Positions 27,109 through 38,287 of a stretch of DNA of 64,000 bases are shown here, piece after piece. Origin of the DNA: an uncultured Clostridia bacterium (GTDB lineage: Bacteria > Bacillota > Clostridia > Oscillospirales > Acutalibacteraceae). A model generated the notes under the pieces. The model made no database searches and was not told the origin of the DNA. It worked only from the letters and a program-made list of their open reading frames with translations. Both the position numbers and the translations under genes were made by a program. Each line of letters begins with the position of its first letter. Within the stretch, counting starts at the first letter, position 1. The stretch is from positions 163,922 through 227,921 of the forward strand of contig CAMCPL010000003.1 of NCBI GenBank assembly GCA_945876745.1. Direction: 5' to 3'.

Positions 27109-28526
27109 AAAATCTATTTAATGACAGGGGATTTTGGAAAACCTCAATAAAGCTGACAATACCCGTAGCGCTTCAAAATTTGCTTACAAGCTCGTTTTCA
27201 CTTGTTGATACGCTTCTTGTAAGCTCACTCGGTACAGTCGCACTTTCGTCGGTCGGAATGTGCGGACAGTGGGCGTGGCTTATGAATATGATTTTGGTCG
27301 GCTTTTGCTCTGCGACTACTCTTTTTGTTTCGCAGTATTGGGGAGTAAAGGATGACAAAAGTATAAGGCATTATTCGGGAATTTCAATATTGCTTTGCTT
27401 CGGCGTTTCATTTTTGTTTACTGTTGCAGGTTTGTTTTTCCCCGATTTCGTAATCGGTATGTTCAATAAAAATCCCGACGTGATTTCAACAGGCGCGTCT
27501 TATATAAGGATAGTATCCTTGTCATATATTCCGATTGCAATGACGAATATTTTAGCCGCTGTTTTGCGTGCGGTTGAAAACGTCCGTCTCCCGATGTATG
27601 TTTCAGCAGTAACGACAATTCTTAATATATTCCTTGACTATGTTTTGATTTTCGGAAAATGGGGCTTTGCAAAACTGGGAATTAAGGGCGCCGCAGTAGC
27701 AACAGTTATTTCAGCATGGCTCGGCGTTTTGGTTATTGTTGCTGTGTCTGTCCTTCAGCGTAATATTTTGGTTACAAAATCGAAGCTGTTTTTAGCCTTT
27801 GATAAAAACGAACTTAGGCAGTACATTAAAAAAGCCACTCCTGTTGTTATAAACGAGGGTATGTGGGGCTTCGGTACGTTCATTTTTAACGTTGTTTTCG
27901 GCAATATGGGGTATGAATATTTTTCCGCCTTGACTATTGTCAGAAGCTTTGAAAATGTTGCGTTTGTAATATTTATCGGAATAACAAGTGCCGCAAGTGT
28001 TATGATTGGAAAATCTATCGGAAAGGGCAATGTTCAAAGAGGTATTGAGGATTCAAAACGATTTTCAATCATCGTTCCGATAATCGCCGTCGTCGTTTCG
28101 GTTTTGATTGTAATATTCAGAGCACAGCTTGTCGGCGTGTTTAATATGGGCAGTAATATTTCACCTCTTGCACTGGAAACGGCATATACCTTGATGATTG
28201 TTTACGCTCTTGCTTTTCCGCTTCGTATGTTTGCTTTTTTACAGATTGTTGCGGTTTTCAGAGCAGGCGGAGAAACCGTATCGGGAGCAAAGGCAGAGCT
28301 TGCCTGTTTGTGGCTTTTGTCGATACCTGCAACGCTTGCTGCGGTATATCTACTTAAAGTACCGTTTGTTATTGCGTATTTAATTATGTATGTTTTTGAA
28401 GATGTGCCCAAGGTTGTTTTCTGCATAAAATTTTATTTATCAAAAAAATGGATAAAGCCCGTAACCAAAGAGGGAATAATAGGATTAGTGGAATATAAAA
28501 AATCGAGAGGAAAAAGGAATGAATAA
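27105..28526 (+). CDS. MATE family efflux transporter
   Basis: 12-TM type protein; [27 protein letters not shown]; 4-nt overlap with uvrB and 8-nt overlap with uvrA. Confidence 0.92.
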   Translation: MKNLFNDRGFWKTSIKLTIPVALQNLLTSSFSLVDTLLVSSLGTVALSSVGMCGQWAWLMNMILVGFCSATTLFVSQYWGVKDDKSIRHYSGISILLCFGVSFLFTVAGLFFPDFVIGMFNKNPDVISTGASYIRIVSLSYIPIAMTNILAAVLRAVENVRLPMYVSAVTTILNIFLDYVLIFGKWGFAKLGIKGAAVATVISAWLGVLVIVAVSVLQRNILVTKSKLFLAFDKNELRQYIKKATPVVINEGMWGFGTFIFNVVFGNMGYEYFSALTIVRSFENVAFVIFIGITSAASVMIGKSIGKGNVQRGIEDSKRFSIIVPIIAVVVSVLIVIFRAQLVGVFNMGSNISPLALETAYTLMIVYALAFPLRMFAFLQIVAVFRAGGETVSGAKAELACLWLLSIPATLAAVYLLKVPFVIAYLIMYVFEDVPKVVFCIKFYLSKKWIKPVTKEGIIGLVEYKKSRGKRNE

Positions 28527-31347
28527 AAATATAATTGTAAAAGGTGCAAGGGAGCATAATCTTAAAAACATTGATATAGAAATTCCGAGAGATAAGCTCG
28601 TTGTTTTTACGGGACTGTCGGGCTCCGGAAAATCGTCGCTTGCGTTTGATACAATTTATGCCGAGGGACAAAGACGTTATGTTGAGTCGCTTTCGTCCTA
28701 TGCGAGAATGTTTCTCGGTCAGATGGACAAGCCAGATGTTGATTATATCGAGGGACTTTCTCCCGCAATTTCCATTGACCAAAAAACAACGAGTAAAAAC
28801 CCTCGTTCAACCGTCGGAACTGTAACCGAAATATACGACTATCTGCGACTTTTGTGGGCAAGAATAGGTATTCCTCATTGCCCGATTTGCCATAGAGAAA
28901 TCACACGCCAAACGGTTGACCAAATAGTGGACACAATAATGCAGCTGCCTGAAAAAGCGAGAATACAGCTTCTTGCTCCTGTTGTCAGAGGGAAAAAAGG
29001 AGAGTTCGTAAAGGAGCTTAACGACATTCGCAAGCAGGGCTTTGTCAGGTGCAGAATTGACGGCGAGACCGTTGATTTACAGGATGAAATAAAACTTTCA
29101 AAAACTAAGAAGCATAATATCGAGGTCGTTGTTGACAGACTTGTGATAAAGGACGATATTAAGCCGAGACTTACCGACAGTGTTGAAACCGCAACAAAGC
29201 TGAGCGACGGTTTGCTTATTGTTGATATCGTAGGCGATAGAGAGGAGCTTTTTTCACTTAACTACGCTTGCCCCGAGCATAATGTCTCTATCGAGGAAAT
29301 GAGCCCGAGAGCCTTTTCGTTTAATAATCCGTTCGGTGCCTGTACGAAATGCGACGGTCTGGGAACCTTCAAGGAGGTTGACCCCGAGCTAATTATACCT
29401 GACAAAAAGATGTCTATTAATCAGGGCGCAATTAAGGCAAGCGGCTGGAATGTTGCAGAGGGTAGCTCCATAGCGAGAATGTATATGGAGGGTCTTTCAA
29501 AGGAATACGGCTTTTCGCTTGATATGCCTGTTGAAATGCTCAGCGAAGAAGCGCTGAATGCCATTCTCTACGGAACTAACGGCAAAAAAATTAAGCTCAA
29601 CCGCGTAACATCCTACGGCTCCGGTACTTATATGGGCGATTTTGAGGGCATTGTTAATAATCTCAACCGCCGCTATGCCGAAACCACCTCGGATTATTCA
29701 AGAGCTTCAATTGAAGAAAGTATGCGAGAGTGCGAGTGTAGTGAGTGTAAAGGCTCAAGATTGAAGCACGAAGCGCTTGCCGTAACTGTCGGCGGTAAAA
29801 ACATATATGAATTTTGTACAATGCCGATAAACGAGGAGCTTGAATTTATTGATAATCTTCAGCTTACCGAAAAGGAAAAGATGATTGGCAGTCTCGTAAT
29901 AAAGGAAATTAAGGAAAGACTGAATTTTCTCAATTCCGTAGGTCTTGATTATCTTTCGCTGTCAAGAGAGTCTGCAACACTTTCCGGCGGTGAAGCACAG
30001 CGTATAAGACTTGCAACTCAAATCGGTTCGTCTCTTATGGGCGTGCTTTATATCCTTGATGAGCCGTCAATCGGACTTCATCAAAGGGATAATGATAAAC
30101 TGCTTGACACTTTACGCCATTTGCGTGATATCGGAAATACGCTTATTGTTGTTGAACACGACGAGGATACAATGCGTGCCGCCGATTTTCTTGTCGATAT
30201 CGGTCCGGGTGCAGGCGTGCACGGCGGTGAGCTGATTGCCGCAGGAACTCCTCAGCAGGTTATGGCAAACGAAAACAGTATTACAGGTCAGTATTTAAGC
30301 GGTAAGCGTTCTATACCCGTTCCGAAAAAGCGTAGAGCAGGCAATGGCAAAAAAATAACCGTGTTCGGTGCAAATGAAAATAATTTGAATAATATCGACG
30401 TTGAAATTCCGCTTGGAAAATTCGTGGCAGTAACAGGCGTTTCGGGTTCGGGAAAATCCTCGCTTGTAAATGAAATTTTGTATAAGCATCTGTGTAATGA
30501 GCTTAACCACTCGAAAAAGCATACCGGTAAATTTTCGTCTATCAAGGGCATTGACGCGCTTGACAAGGTTATTGATATCGACCAGTCTCCGATAGGCAGA
30601 ACTCCTCGCTCAAATCCTGCAACATATACAGGCGTTTTTAATGATATACGTGAGCTCTACGCTTCGACTCCCGACTCAAAGGCAAAAGGCTACGGTGCAA
30701 ACAGATTTTCATTTAACGTTAAGGGCGGTAGGTGCGAAGCCTGTCAGGGCGATGGAATAGTAAAGATTGAAATGCATTTTCTTGCCGATGTTTATGTTCC
30801 GTGTGAGGTATGCTCGGGAATGAGATATAACCGTGAAACCTTGGAGGTGCGATTTAAGGGCAAAAATATTTATGATGTTCTTGAAATGACCGTTGACGAA
30901 GCGCTTGAATTTTTCTCGTCTCAGCCTAAAATCGCACGAAAGCTCAAAACACTTTCCGATGTCGGCTTGGGATATGTTAAGCTCGGTCAAAGTGCAACTA
31001 CGCTTTCAGGCGGTGAAGCGCAAAGAGTAAAGCTTGCCTGCGAGCTTTCAAAGCGTTCAACCGGCAAAACCTTTTATATTCTCGACGAACCTACGACAGG
31101 ACTTCATACTGCCGACGTTTCAAGGCTTCTTGACGTTCTTAATGCGCTTGTCGACAGCGGTAATACGGTTCTTGTTATTGAGCATAATCTTGATGTAATA
31201 AAGTGCGCCGACCATATTATCGACCTCGGCCCCGAGGGCGGACGAGGCGGCGGTAATATCGTAGCGTGCGGAACTCCGGAGGAAATTGTCAATGTTGAGT
31301 CGTCTTATACAGGTCAGTATCTAAAAAAGGTATTGAATTATAAATAA
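28519..31347 (+). CDS. uvrA: Excinuclease ABC subunit A
   Basis: [53 protein letters not shown]; zinc fingers; 942 aa. Confidence 0.98.
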   Translation: MNKNIIVKGAREHNLKNIDIEIPRDKLVVFTGLSGSGKSSLAFDTIYAEGQRRYVESLSSYARMFLGQMDKPDVDYIEGLSPAISIDQKTTSKNPRSTVGTVTEIYDYLRLLWARIGIPHCPICHREITRQTVDQIVDTIMQLPEKARIQLLAPVVRGKKGEFVKELNDIRKQGFVRCRIDGETVDLQDEIKLSKTKKHNIEVVVDRLVIKDDIKPRLTDSVETATKLSDGLLIVDIVGDREELFSLNYACPEHNVSIEEMSPRAFSFNNPFGACTKCDGLGTFKEVDPELIIPDKKMSINQGAIKASGWNVAEGSSIARMYMEGLSKEYGFSLDMPVEMLSEEALNAILYGTNGKKIKLNRVTSYGSGTYMGDFEGIVNNLNRRYAETTSDYSRASIEESMRECECSECKGSRLKHEALAVTVGGKNIYEFCTMPINEELEFIDNLQLTEKEKMIGSLVIKEIKERLNFLNSVGLDYLSLSRESATLSGGEAQRIRLATQIGSSLMGVLYILDEPSIGLHQRDNDKLLDTLRHLRDIGNTLIVVEHDEDTMRAADFLVDIGPGAGVHGGELIAAGTPQQVMANENSITGQYLSGKRSIPVPKKRRAGNGKKITVFGANENNLNNIDVEIPLGKFVAVTGVSGSGKSSLVNEILYKHLCNELNHSKKHTGKFSSIKGIDALDKVIDIDQSPIGRTPRSNPATYTGVFNDIRELYASTPDSKAKGYGANRFSFNVKGGRCEACQGDGIVKIEMHFLADVYVPCEVCSGMRYNRETLEVRFKGKNIYDVLEMTVDEALEFFSSQPKIARKLKTLSDVGLGYVKLGQSATTLSGGEAQRVKLACELSKRSTGKTFYILDEPTTGLHTADVSRLLDVLNALVDSGNTVLVIEHNLDVIKCADHIIDLGPEGGRGGGNIVACGTPEEIVNVESSYTGQYLKKVLNYK

Positions 31348-31444
31348 TTGTTTTTCGCCGTTTTATTACAATTATGTAACTAATATTGATAATTGTTGCA
31401 AATTTTGATATATTTAACTTATAATTTACAAAGGAGAGATTAAA

Positions 31445-32077
31445 ATGGACAGAAAAGTAATTATATTTGACCATCCTCTCATTCAGCATAAGCTGAGTAT
31501 TCTTCGTGACAAGGACACTCCTACAAAGGATTTTCGTGAGCTTGTAAACGAAATTGCCATGCTTATGGTTTATGAAGCAACGAGGGATTTGCCTACCGAA
31601 GGCGTAGAAATCGAAACACCCTGCGGAATTGCAAAATGTCAGCAGTTAGCAGGCAGAAAGCTCGCTTTTGTTCCTATTTTGAGAGCAGGTCTCGGAATGG
31701 TTGACGGTTGCTTAAAAATGGTACCAAGCGCAAGAGTAGGTCATATCGGTCTTTACCGTGACGAAACTACTCACACACCAGTTGAGTATTATTGCAAGCT
31801 GCCGAAGGATATTGAAAAGCGTGATGTTTATGTTGTTGACCCGATGCTTGCAACAGGCGGCTCGGCAGTTGACGCAATTTCTCAGATTAAGCTTCGCAAC
31901 CCTCGCAAGATTGTGTTTATGTGCCTTATTGCCGCACCCGAGGGACTTGAGGTGCTTAAGAAGGAGCATCCTGACGTTGATATTTACTGTGCCGCACTTG
32001 ATGAAAAGCTGAATGAAGATTGTTATATCATTCCGGGCTTGGGCGACGCAGGCGACAGAATTTTCGGTACTAAATAA
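31445..32077 (+). CDS. upp: Uracil phosphoribosyltransferase
   Basis: [43 protein letters not shown]. Confidence 0.97.
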   Translation: MDRKVIIFDHPLIQHKLSILRDKDTPTKDFRELVNEIAMLMVYEATRDLPTEGVEIETPCGIAKCQQLAGRKLAFVPILRAGLGMVDGCLKMVPSARVGHIGLYRDETTHTPVEYYCKLPKDIEKRDVYVVDPMLATGGSAVDAISQIKLRNPRKIVFMCLIAAPEGLEVLKKEHPDVDIYCAALDEKLNEDCYIIPGLGDAGDRIFGTK

Positions 32078-32100
32078 TTTTTTCTTACAGGAGGAGAAAA

Positions 32101-33501
32101 ATGGCTAAAAATAAAATAAAAATCGGAAAAGACGGTATTTATGATGCTCGTCAGCTCGGCGGGGGCAGAATGGTTGTTCTCGGTATTCAGCACTTGTTTG
32201 CTATGTTCGGCGCAACCGTAACCGTTCCCTTGCTTACAGGCTTGGATGTATCGACCACACTTTTGTTCGCAGGTCTCGGAACACTTTTATTCCACTGCTT
32301 AACGAAGTTTAAGGTTCCTGCATTCCTTGGCTCTTCGTTCGCTTTCCTCGGCGGTTATTTTGCAATCGCACCTATGCAGGACGGCGTACCGAATGTTGAA
32401 AAGCTCCCGTATGCCTGCCTCGGCGTTGCTTGCGCCGGCTTGCTCTACTTCATTCTTGCCGCAGTTATTAAGATTGTCGGCGTACATAAGGTAATGAAGC
32501 TTTTCCCGCCTGTTGTAACAGGACCAATCATTATCGCTATCGGTCTTGGACTTGCACCGAGTGCAGTAAATAACTGCAAGAACAGCTGGGCTCTTGCAAT
32601 TATCGCGCTCGTTTTGGTTGTTGCATTCAACATTTTCGGTCGTGGTATGATTAAGATTGTTCCAATTCTTTTGGGCGTTGTCGGTGCTTATCTTGCCGCT
32701 GTTATTCTCGGTAATGTAGCAAATGTTCCGGGCATTACACCTGTTGATTTTACAGGCGTAAAGGAAGCCGCTTGGATTGGCTTCCCGATTAATTGGAGCT
32801 CAACCGTATTCGGCGGCGTTCACGATAAGGGTCTTGCAATTTCGGCTATTATCGCTATTGTTCCTATCGCATTTGCAACTATGATGGAGCATATCGGTGA
32901 TATTTCCGCTATTTCAGCTACTGTCGGAAAGAATTATATCGACGAACCCGGTCTTCACAGAACTCTTTTGGGTGACGGTCTTGCAACTGTTTTAGCATCT
33001 CTTTTCGGCGCACCTGCAAATACAACCTACGGCGAGAATACAGGCGTGCTTGCACTTTCAAAGGTTTATGACCCAAGAGTGGTAAGACTTGCAGCTTACT
33101 TTGCTATGTTCTTCTCATTCTGCCCGAAGTTTGCCGCTTTGATTCAGTCAATTCCAGCCGCAGTAGTAGGCGGTATTTCCTTCGTGCTTTACGGTATGAT
33201 TTCCGCTATCGGTGTTCGCAATATCGTTGAAGCAAAGGTTGATTTCTCAAAGGCTCGTAACACTATCGTTGCCGCTCTTATTTTGGTAATCGCACTCGGT
33301 CTTACCGGCGGTATTACCTTTACCGTTAAGGGCACAACCATTACTCTTACAGCTCTTGCAGTAGCTTCTATCGCAGGTATTGTTATCAATGCAATTTTCC
33401 CTGATAAAGACTTCAAGGCTGAAGATGCAATCGAATCCGATAAAAATGTAAAAACAATCAACCTTGACTCCGACTACGGAAAGAAAAAGGCTGAAGAATA
33501 A
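32101..33501 (+). CDS. uraA: Uracil/xanthine permease (NCS2, UraA/PyrP-like)
   Basis: GIQHLFAMFGATVTVPLLTGL, ANTTYGENTGVLALSKVYDPRV; downstream of upp. Confidence 0.93.
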   Translation: MAKNKIKIGKDGIYDARQLGGGRMVVLGIQHLFAMFGATVTVPLLTGLDVSTTLLFAGLGTLLFHCLTKFKVPAFLGSSFAFLGGYFAIAPMQDGVPNVEKLPYACLGVACAGLLYFILAAVIKIVGVHKVMKLFPPVVTGPIIIAIGLGLAPSAVNNCKNSWALAIIALVLVVAFNIFGRGMIKIVPILLGVVGAYLAAVILGNVANVPGITPVDFTGVKEAAWIGFPINWSSTVFGGVHDKGLAISAIIAIVPIAFATMMEHIGDISAISATVGKNYIDEPGLHRTLLGDGLATVLASLFGAPANTTYGENTGVLALSKVYDPRVVRLAAYFAMFFSFCPKFAALIQSIPAAVVGGISFVLYGMISAIGVRNIVEAKVDFSKARNTIVAALILVIALGLTGGITFTVKGTTITLTALAVASIAGIVINAIFPDKDFKAEDAIESDKNVKTINLDSDYGKKKAEE

Positions 33502-33520
33502 TTGAATACTAAATGTAAAA

Positions 33521-33540
33521 GGCAGTCCTAACGGGCTGCC
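33521..33540 (+). terminator. Stem-loop terminator
   Basis: ggcagtcc-taac-gggctgcc plus T-rich tail. Confidence 0.6.
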
Positions 33541-34281
33541 TTATTTATACAATCTTATTCCTATAATGATTTTGTGCCTTCTTGTTTCGTTAATGCTTCT
33601 TGAATAAATGAATTTTCCGTACCCTCTGACAGATACAACGTCATTCGGCTTTAGCAAAACGGCATCCTTGTATATCGTCCTTGAATTGATGAAGACGTTG
33701 CCTTGATTAACAAGCTGTGATACTGCGTTTCTTGAAATTTTGAACACCGCCGATGTAACCGTATCAACCCGAAGCGACGATACAATATATTCCTCCTCGT
33801 CTGGCAGTTCGTTGATAAATTCAGGTATCTGCGTGCATATTGTACATTTAACGCTCGTATGCTTTATTCTGTCTAACTCGCTTATTATATAATCCGAAAT
33901 TTTGTCTAAACAAAATAAATACCCTGTGTTGTCCTTGATTAGTATATCGCCGAGCATCTCTCGCTCAATCCCCAAATTCATAAGCGAACCTAAAAAATCT
34001 CTGTGCGAAAGCGTGTCTGCAAATTTTTGTTGCACAGGTTCAATTTTTATGCATATAATCGGCGGAAAATCCTCACCCTTTTCACAAAAGCAGGCAACAC
34101 ACCTCTCGGCATTTTCATATCCGCCGTTTAGAACAAAGCCTGTTTTCAGCTTTTCTCTGCTTGCGAAAAGCAATGCCGCCTCGTCAGCGTTTAGAAAATT
34201 GGTGTAAGTCGTATATCCTCTCTCAAATGCTCGTATTGAAAGCTCACAATAGCGTTTTATTTTTAATTCGTTTTCATTCAT
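33541..34281 (-). CDS. S4-domain RNA-binding protein, YlmH-like
   Basis: YIVSSLRVDTVTSAVFKISRNAVSQLVNQGNVFINSRTIYKDAVLLKPNDVVSVRGYGKF. Confidence 0.88.
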   Translation of the reverse strand: MNENELKIKRYCELSIRAFERGYTTYTNFLNADEAALLFASREKLKTGFVLNGGYENAERCVACFCEKGEDFPPIICIKIEPVQQKFADTLSHRDFLGSLMNLGIEREMLGDILIKDNTGYLFCLDKISDYIISELDRIKHTSVKCTICTQIPEFINELPDEEEYIVSSLRVDTVTSAVFKISRNAVSQLVNQGNVFINSRTIYKDAVLLKPNDVVSVRGYGKFIYSRSINETRRHKIIIGIRLYK

Positions 34282-34948
34282 TTTCTATCTCCAAGACGGT
34301 CAGCGTACCGTCTTCAACCTTGAATTTTATTTCCTTGTTTGCAAATCGAAAGCCGTAAGCTCTGCCGTCGGTATGATAAGCAGGACGAGGGTCAGCCGAA
34401 AGAATTTGAATCAGCGCCTCTTGCTTTTCGTGTTCAAATTTGTCCAATAATTCCTGCGGTATCTCAACCTTTAAGGAATAATTCATTTTTTCGTCTGCAA
34501 AGCCCGATACAGCGTCCTCGTGGCAGTCGCTGAATTTAATGTATGGCTTGATGTCGTATATCGGCGTGCCGTTTACCAAATCGGCACCGCTTACGATTAA
34601 TTCAATTTTTCCGTTTTCACATCTTTTGATTTTTTCGAGCCTTACGCTTGAAAGTCCGAGAGGATTGGGTCTGAAAGGTGAGCGTGTTGCAAATACACCC
34701 ATTTTTTCATTTCCGCCCAACCTCGGCGGTCGAACACTCAATGAATTTGCAGGGTGTGAGTTTAAGTCAAATTCCCATATAATCCATAAATGCGAAAATC
34801 CGTCAAGACCCCGAAATGCTTCTTCTCTGCCGTATTCACCCTCAAATACAATTCTTGATTTCAAACTGTTTTCAAGACAGCTTTGACGCGGAACAGCAAA
34901 TTTTGAGGTGTAGTCATTTTCAATATGTGCAATAGGTTTTATTACCAT
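34274..34948 (-). CDS. trmO: tRNA (N6-threonylcarbamoyladenosine37-N6)-methyltransferase TrmO / TsaA
   Basis: KFAVPRQSCLENSLKSRIVFE, FATRSPFRPNPLGLSSVRL, DIKPYIKFSD. Confidence 0.93.
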   Translation of the reverse strand: MVIKPIAHIENDYTSKFAVPRQSCLENSLKSRIVFEGEYGREEAFRGLDGFSHLWIIWEFDLNSHPANSLSVRPPRLGGNEKMGVFATRSPFRPNPLGLSSVRLEKIKRCENGKIELIVSGADLVNGTPIYDIKPYIKFSDCHEDAVSGFADEKMNYSLKVEIPQELLDKFEHEKQEALIQILSADPRPAYHTDGRAYGFRFANKEIKFKVEDGTLTVLEIENE

Positions 34949-35079
34949 TTTTACTCTCCGATACTGCTTTTTTTCAATATTATATCATATATTTTATTAT
35001 TTTTGAAAAAAATTGTTGAATTTGTTGAAAATATAATGTATTATATAGTAGAAATGTTCTTTGTAAGGAGAAAATAGTT

Positions 35080-36048
35080 ATGGCAAAGTCAAAGACAAAT
35101 AAACCAAAGTTTAAGGTTAAAGACAATTCAGCACTCGCAAAGCTCAATAGAGTTCTTGCGGTAATTCTCGTTGTGTTGCTTGTAGCAACGATCGGTATTG
35201 TTTGCTTCAGCGCACCGAAGGTTGCAAGCGTTGAGGGTACAGAGGAAGTAAAGGACGAGTCCGTACTTGAAACCGAATTTAAGGCAGGTACATACGCAGG
35301 AATTGAGTTTAAGTCAGAGGAAGATGTAATCAATTTTTACAAGGAAGCTTATGATTATTCCAAGACCTTGACTGCGCAGTATACAGACAAGGACGGCAAT
35401 ACTCAAACCTTCTATAAGCTTCTCGGTGAAGAAAAGCTTGAAGTCGGCAACATTATGATTGACGGCTCCTCAAATGCTATGATTAATAACCTTGTTCCGG
35501 GTATCGTAGACGGTCTTTACAGCCCGGGTCTTAACGGTCTTGTTCCGAGTACAAACAGAGATCCTAAGCTCGACACAGACGCATGGGACGGCAACGGCGA
35601 ATCTCTTGCAACAAGCAGAATCGTGCCCGAGGATATTTTGGCTTGCAACATTGCCGACAACGGCGACGGAACTGTTACAGTTCAGCTTCAGCCTAAAGCA
35701 GTTAATATGAGTATGCCGGGTGCAGACGCACAGGGTCACGTATTCCAGTCTCTCGGCGCTATCGACTCCGTTGTTGACAGCATTAGTGCTCTTAGCTGGT
35801 CAACAGGTACAACTGCAGATAACTGTAAGGTTAACTATATGGGCGGCGTTGCAACTGTAAAGATTAATGCCGCAACCAAGGAAATCGTTGAGGCTGACTA
35901 CACAATGAAGGCTTATGTAAATGTTACTCACGCAAATATCGCTGTAATTAAGGATAAGAGTGCAAGCCTTGACATCACAATGCAGTGGAAGTTTCCTGCT
36001 TCGGCTGAATATCTCCAGTCAAGCAAGGGCATTACACTCGTTGGCTAA
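35080..36048 (+). CDS. Membrane-anchored/secreted hypothetical protein
   Basis: 322 aa; N-terminal TM LNRVLAVILVVLLVATIGIVCFSA; RBS AAGGAG. Confidence 0.75.
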   Translation: MAKSKTNKPKFKVKDNSALAKLNRVLAVILVVLLVATIGIVCFSAPKVASVEGTEEVKDESVLETEFKAGTYAGIEFKSEEDVINFYKEAYDYSKTLTAQYTDKDGNTQTFYKLLGEEKLEVGNIMIDGSSNAMINNLVPGIVDGLYSPGLNGLVPSTNRDPKLDTDAWDGNGESLATSRIVPEDILACNIADNGDGTVTVQLQPKAVNMSMPGADAQGHVFQSLGAIDSVVDSISALSWSTGTTADNCKVNYMGGVATVKINAATKEIVEADYTMKAYVNVTHANIAVIKDKSASLDITMQWKFPASAEYLQSSKGITLVG

Positions 36049-36067
36049 TTATTAGATTAAATAACAA

Positions 36068-36095
36068 AGGGGCTGTTCAAAGCAGTCCCTTTTTA
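36068..36095 (+). terminator. Rho-independent terminator
   Basis: ggggctgttcaaagcagtcccttttt. Confidence 0.7.
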
Positions 36096-36117
36096 TGTAC
36101 GAAATTATGGAGATTGT

Positions 36118-37044
36118 ATGATAAAAATTAAGGAAAAATTGAATAAAGCTCCTGTTGTTTGTACAGTCGCGCTTTTGTGTTGTCTTCTTTGGGGCTCGGC
36201 GTTTCCTATGATAAAAATAGGTTATAGGCTTTTTTCGATAAACGCCGACGATACCGCTTCAATAATCCTTTTTGCAGGCGTTCGGTTCTTTCTTGCAGGT
36301 CTTTTGACTGTTGTTATTTTCAGCATAATCAATAAACGCCCCTTGCTCCCAAAAAAGCAAAGTGTAAAGCCGATATTGATTTTGTCGCTGTTTCAAACTG
36401 TTTTGCAATATCTTTTTTTCTATCTTGGCTTGGCTCATACAACAGGCGTCAATGCAAGTATAATAAACGGCACAAGTGTTTTTATTGCCCTGCTTTTGAC
36501 CTGTCTTGTTTTTCGTCAGGAACGCCTCACGTTGCCGAAAATTATAGGAACCGTTCTTGGATTTTTTGGCGTTTTTGTTGCAGGTTTTTTTGCCTCCGAT
36601 AATACAAAAGGCTTTCAAATCGGCGATATTTTCATTTTGCTTTCATCAACCTCTTATGCCTTTTCCTCTGTGTTTATGAAAAAGTACGGTAATGAAAATA
36701 ACCCTGCAATGCTATCGGGCTATCAGTTTATGCTCGGCGGCTTGGTGATGACGGCAGTCGGTCTTGCTATGGGCGGTCGCCTTGAAATCATTAATGTTAA
36801 GGGCTTGCTTGTTATCGGCTATCTTGCACTTTTGTCGGCAGTTGCTTATTCGCTTTGGAGCATTTTGCTGAAATTTAACGATGTTTCACGTATTGCCGTT
36901 TTCGGCTCGTTTACGCCGATTTTCGGCTTCGTTCTTTCCTATCTTTTACTTGGCGAAAACACCTCAGCCCTGCTTTATAACCTCCTCGGACTTCTCCTCG
37001 TCGTCGCTGGTATGACAATAGTCAACTTCAAAAAAAGAAAATAA
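36118..37044 (+). CDS. DMT superfamily (EamA) transporter
   Basis: LLWGSAFPMIKIGYRLF, 10-TM pattern, SAVAYSLWSILLKFNDVSRIAVFGSFTPIFGFVLSYLLLGE. Confidence 0.9.
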   Translation: MIKIKEKLNKAPVVCTVALLCCLLWGSAFPMIKIGYRLFSINADDTASIILFAGVRFFLAGLLTVVIFSIINKRPLLPKKQSVKPILILSLFQTVLQYLFFYLGLAHTTGVNASIINGTSVFIALLLTCLVFRQERLTLPKIIGTVLGFFGVFVAGFFASDNTKGFQIGDIFILLSSTSYAFSSVFMKKYGNENNPAMLSGYQFMLGGLVMTAVGLAMGGRLEIINVKGLLVIGYLALLSAVAYSLWSILLKFNDVSRIAVFGSFTPIFGFVLSYLLLGENTSALLYNLLGLLLVVAGMTIVNFKKRK

Positions 37045-37052
37045 CAAATAAC

Positions 37053-37113
37053 AGGCTCCTCTTGATTTGAGTATCAAGGGGAGCTGTCAGCTTTGCTGAC
37101 TGAGGGGATAAAA
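37053..37113 (+). repeat. Two-hairpin interspersed repeat, copy 11 (GGGGAT subtype)
   Basis: ggctcctcttgatttgagtatcaaggggagctGTCAGCtttGCTGACtgaggggataaaag. Confidence 0.8.
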
Positions 37114-37134
37114 GAATATAAACAGGAGTGTTTT

Positions 37135-37171
37135 ATGTTGACATATAATGTACCTCGTGATATAATATACA
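37135..37171 (+). promoter_or_regulatory. padR promoter with ATGTA...TACAT inverted repeat
   Basis: TTGACA 37138-37143, 17-nt spacer, TATAAT 37161-37166; atgta(N15)tacat across the -10. Confidence 0.65.
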
Positions 37172-37200
37172 TAGATTTATAAGGTATAGGAGCTGATTAT

Positions 37201-37533
37201 ATGAAAATAAACAAAGAACTGTTAAAGGGAAGTACCGAAATGCTTGTGCTTTCAACTATTGCAAAGGAGGATATGTACGGCTACAAAATCGTAAAGGATA
37301 TTGAGGTTTTGTCAAGCGGTGCATTTGTACTGAATGAAGGCTCGCTCTATCCTATTCTCCACAAATTTGAAAATGACGGTCTTGTCGAAAGCTATTGGGA
37401 GGAATACGAAAACCGCAAACGAAAATATTATCATATTACGAGCAAGGGCAAACGCCAACTTAAAGTTAAGAAAGAAGAATTTGAATACTATTCAACCTCT
37501 GTTAAAAAGGTTTTGGGTTTATCTGCGGTTTAG
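37201..37533 (+). CDS. PadR family transcriptional regulator
   Basis: LLKGSTEMLVLSTIAKEDMYGYKIVKDIE...LNEGSLYPILHKFENDGLVESYW. Confidence 0.95.
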   Translation: MKINKELLKGSTEMLVLSTIAKEDMYGYKIVKDIEVLSSGAFVLNEGSLYPILHKFENDGLVESYWEEYENRKRKYYHITSKGKRQLKVKKEEFEYYSTSVKKVLGLSAV

Positions 37534-37546
37534 TGTGAGGTGGCTT

Positions 37547-38287
37547 ATGGACGACTTCTTAAAACAAACCGAATCCCAGCTTGCACAAAATAAAAATAAA
37601 ATTTCAGTAATGAATGAACTCTATGACCATGTTACGACAAATACGGAGTTTTATGAGGAAATCGGTTATGAAAAGCTTGCAGGCTATGAAAAATCAAATG
37701 AAGCTATGGGCGACGGTATAATAATCGGTCAAAGACTTAATGAGGTGAACAAGGATTTTGATAAAAAGCAGCGTATTCTTTTTGCCTTGTGCATTTTTGT
37801 TAATTTGATTATTCCGCCATTTGTTGCAAGACCTGTTGGTGACAATACTTTTACAGCACCTTTTCTGTTTGCTGTTGTGGTCTATATAGTGAATAGCGTT
37901 TTTACAATTTTCGCAATTAAGCAAAAATCAAAGATAACATCAATCCTTCTTTTTGCAATAAGTATTACAACATTTTTGTTGTATGAAAAAAAGCTGACTT
38001 ATCCTATTTGTAATCTCATTATGCTTGAAAATGTGCAAATGAGAAAAGTATTATATGATGCTGTTTCATTAATTCTCGTGACAATAATTTGCCTTTCACT
38101 TGCTTTACCCAATATCTATAACATCTACTATTGCAATATGGTAAAGAAATTAAAAAATACACGAAAGCAGTATTATTTTACAAAGAAAATTATTGCTTCG
38201 TTGGTTATATTTTCTATTATTACCGCTGTTAGTGCATACCCGCTTTTTTTGATTAATCAAAGCTATTCAAAAAACAACAGGCAATAA
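37547..38287 (+). CDS. Multi-TM protein following padR (DUF1700/permease-prefix-like N-terminus), possibly the frame-0 product of a frameshifted gene
   Basis: ATG 37547 after GTGAGGTGG; 246 aa with several TM segments. Track ORF 37334 starts inside padR in another frame. Confidence 0.7.
   Translation: MDDFLKQTESQLAQNKNKISVMNELYDHVTTNTEFYEEIGYEKLAGYEKSNEAMGDGIIIGQRLNEVNKDFDKKQRILFALCIFVNLIIPPFVARPVGDNTFTAPFLFAVVVYIVNSVFTIFAIKQKSKITSILLFAISITTFLLYEKKLTYPICNLIMLENVQMRKVLYDAVSLILVTIICLSLALPNIYNIYYCNMVKKLKNTRKQYYFTKKIIASLVIFSIITAVSAYPLFLINQSYSKNNRQ
38269..38275 (+). other. A_AAA_AAC slippery heptamer in frame 0 at the ORF junction
   Basis: Frame 0 codons TCA AAA AAC AAC AGG CAA TAA; after -1 slip reads AAA CAA CAG GCA ATA AGG GAT..., continuing into the next ORF without a stop until 38763. 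Confidence 0.7.

Noticed and set aside
37334-37546. N-terminal part of the 317-aa ORF 37334-38287
   Set aside because: Overlaps padR out of frame; a better start with upstream GGTGG lies at 37547.
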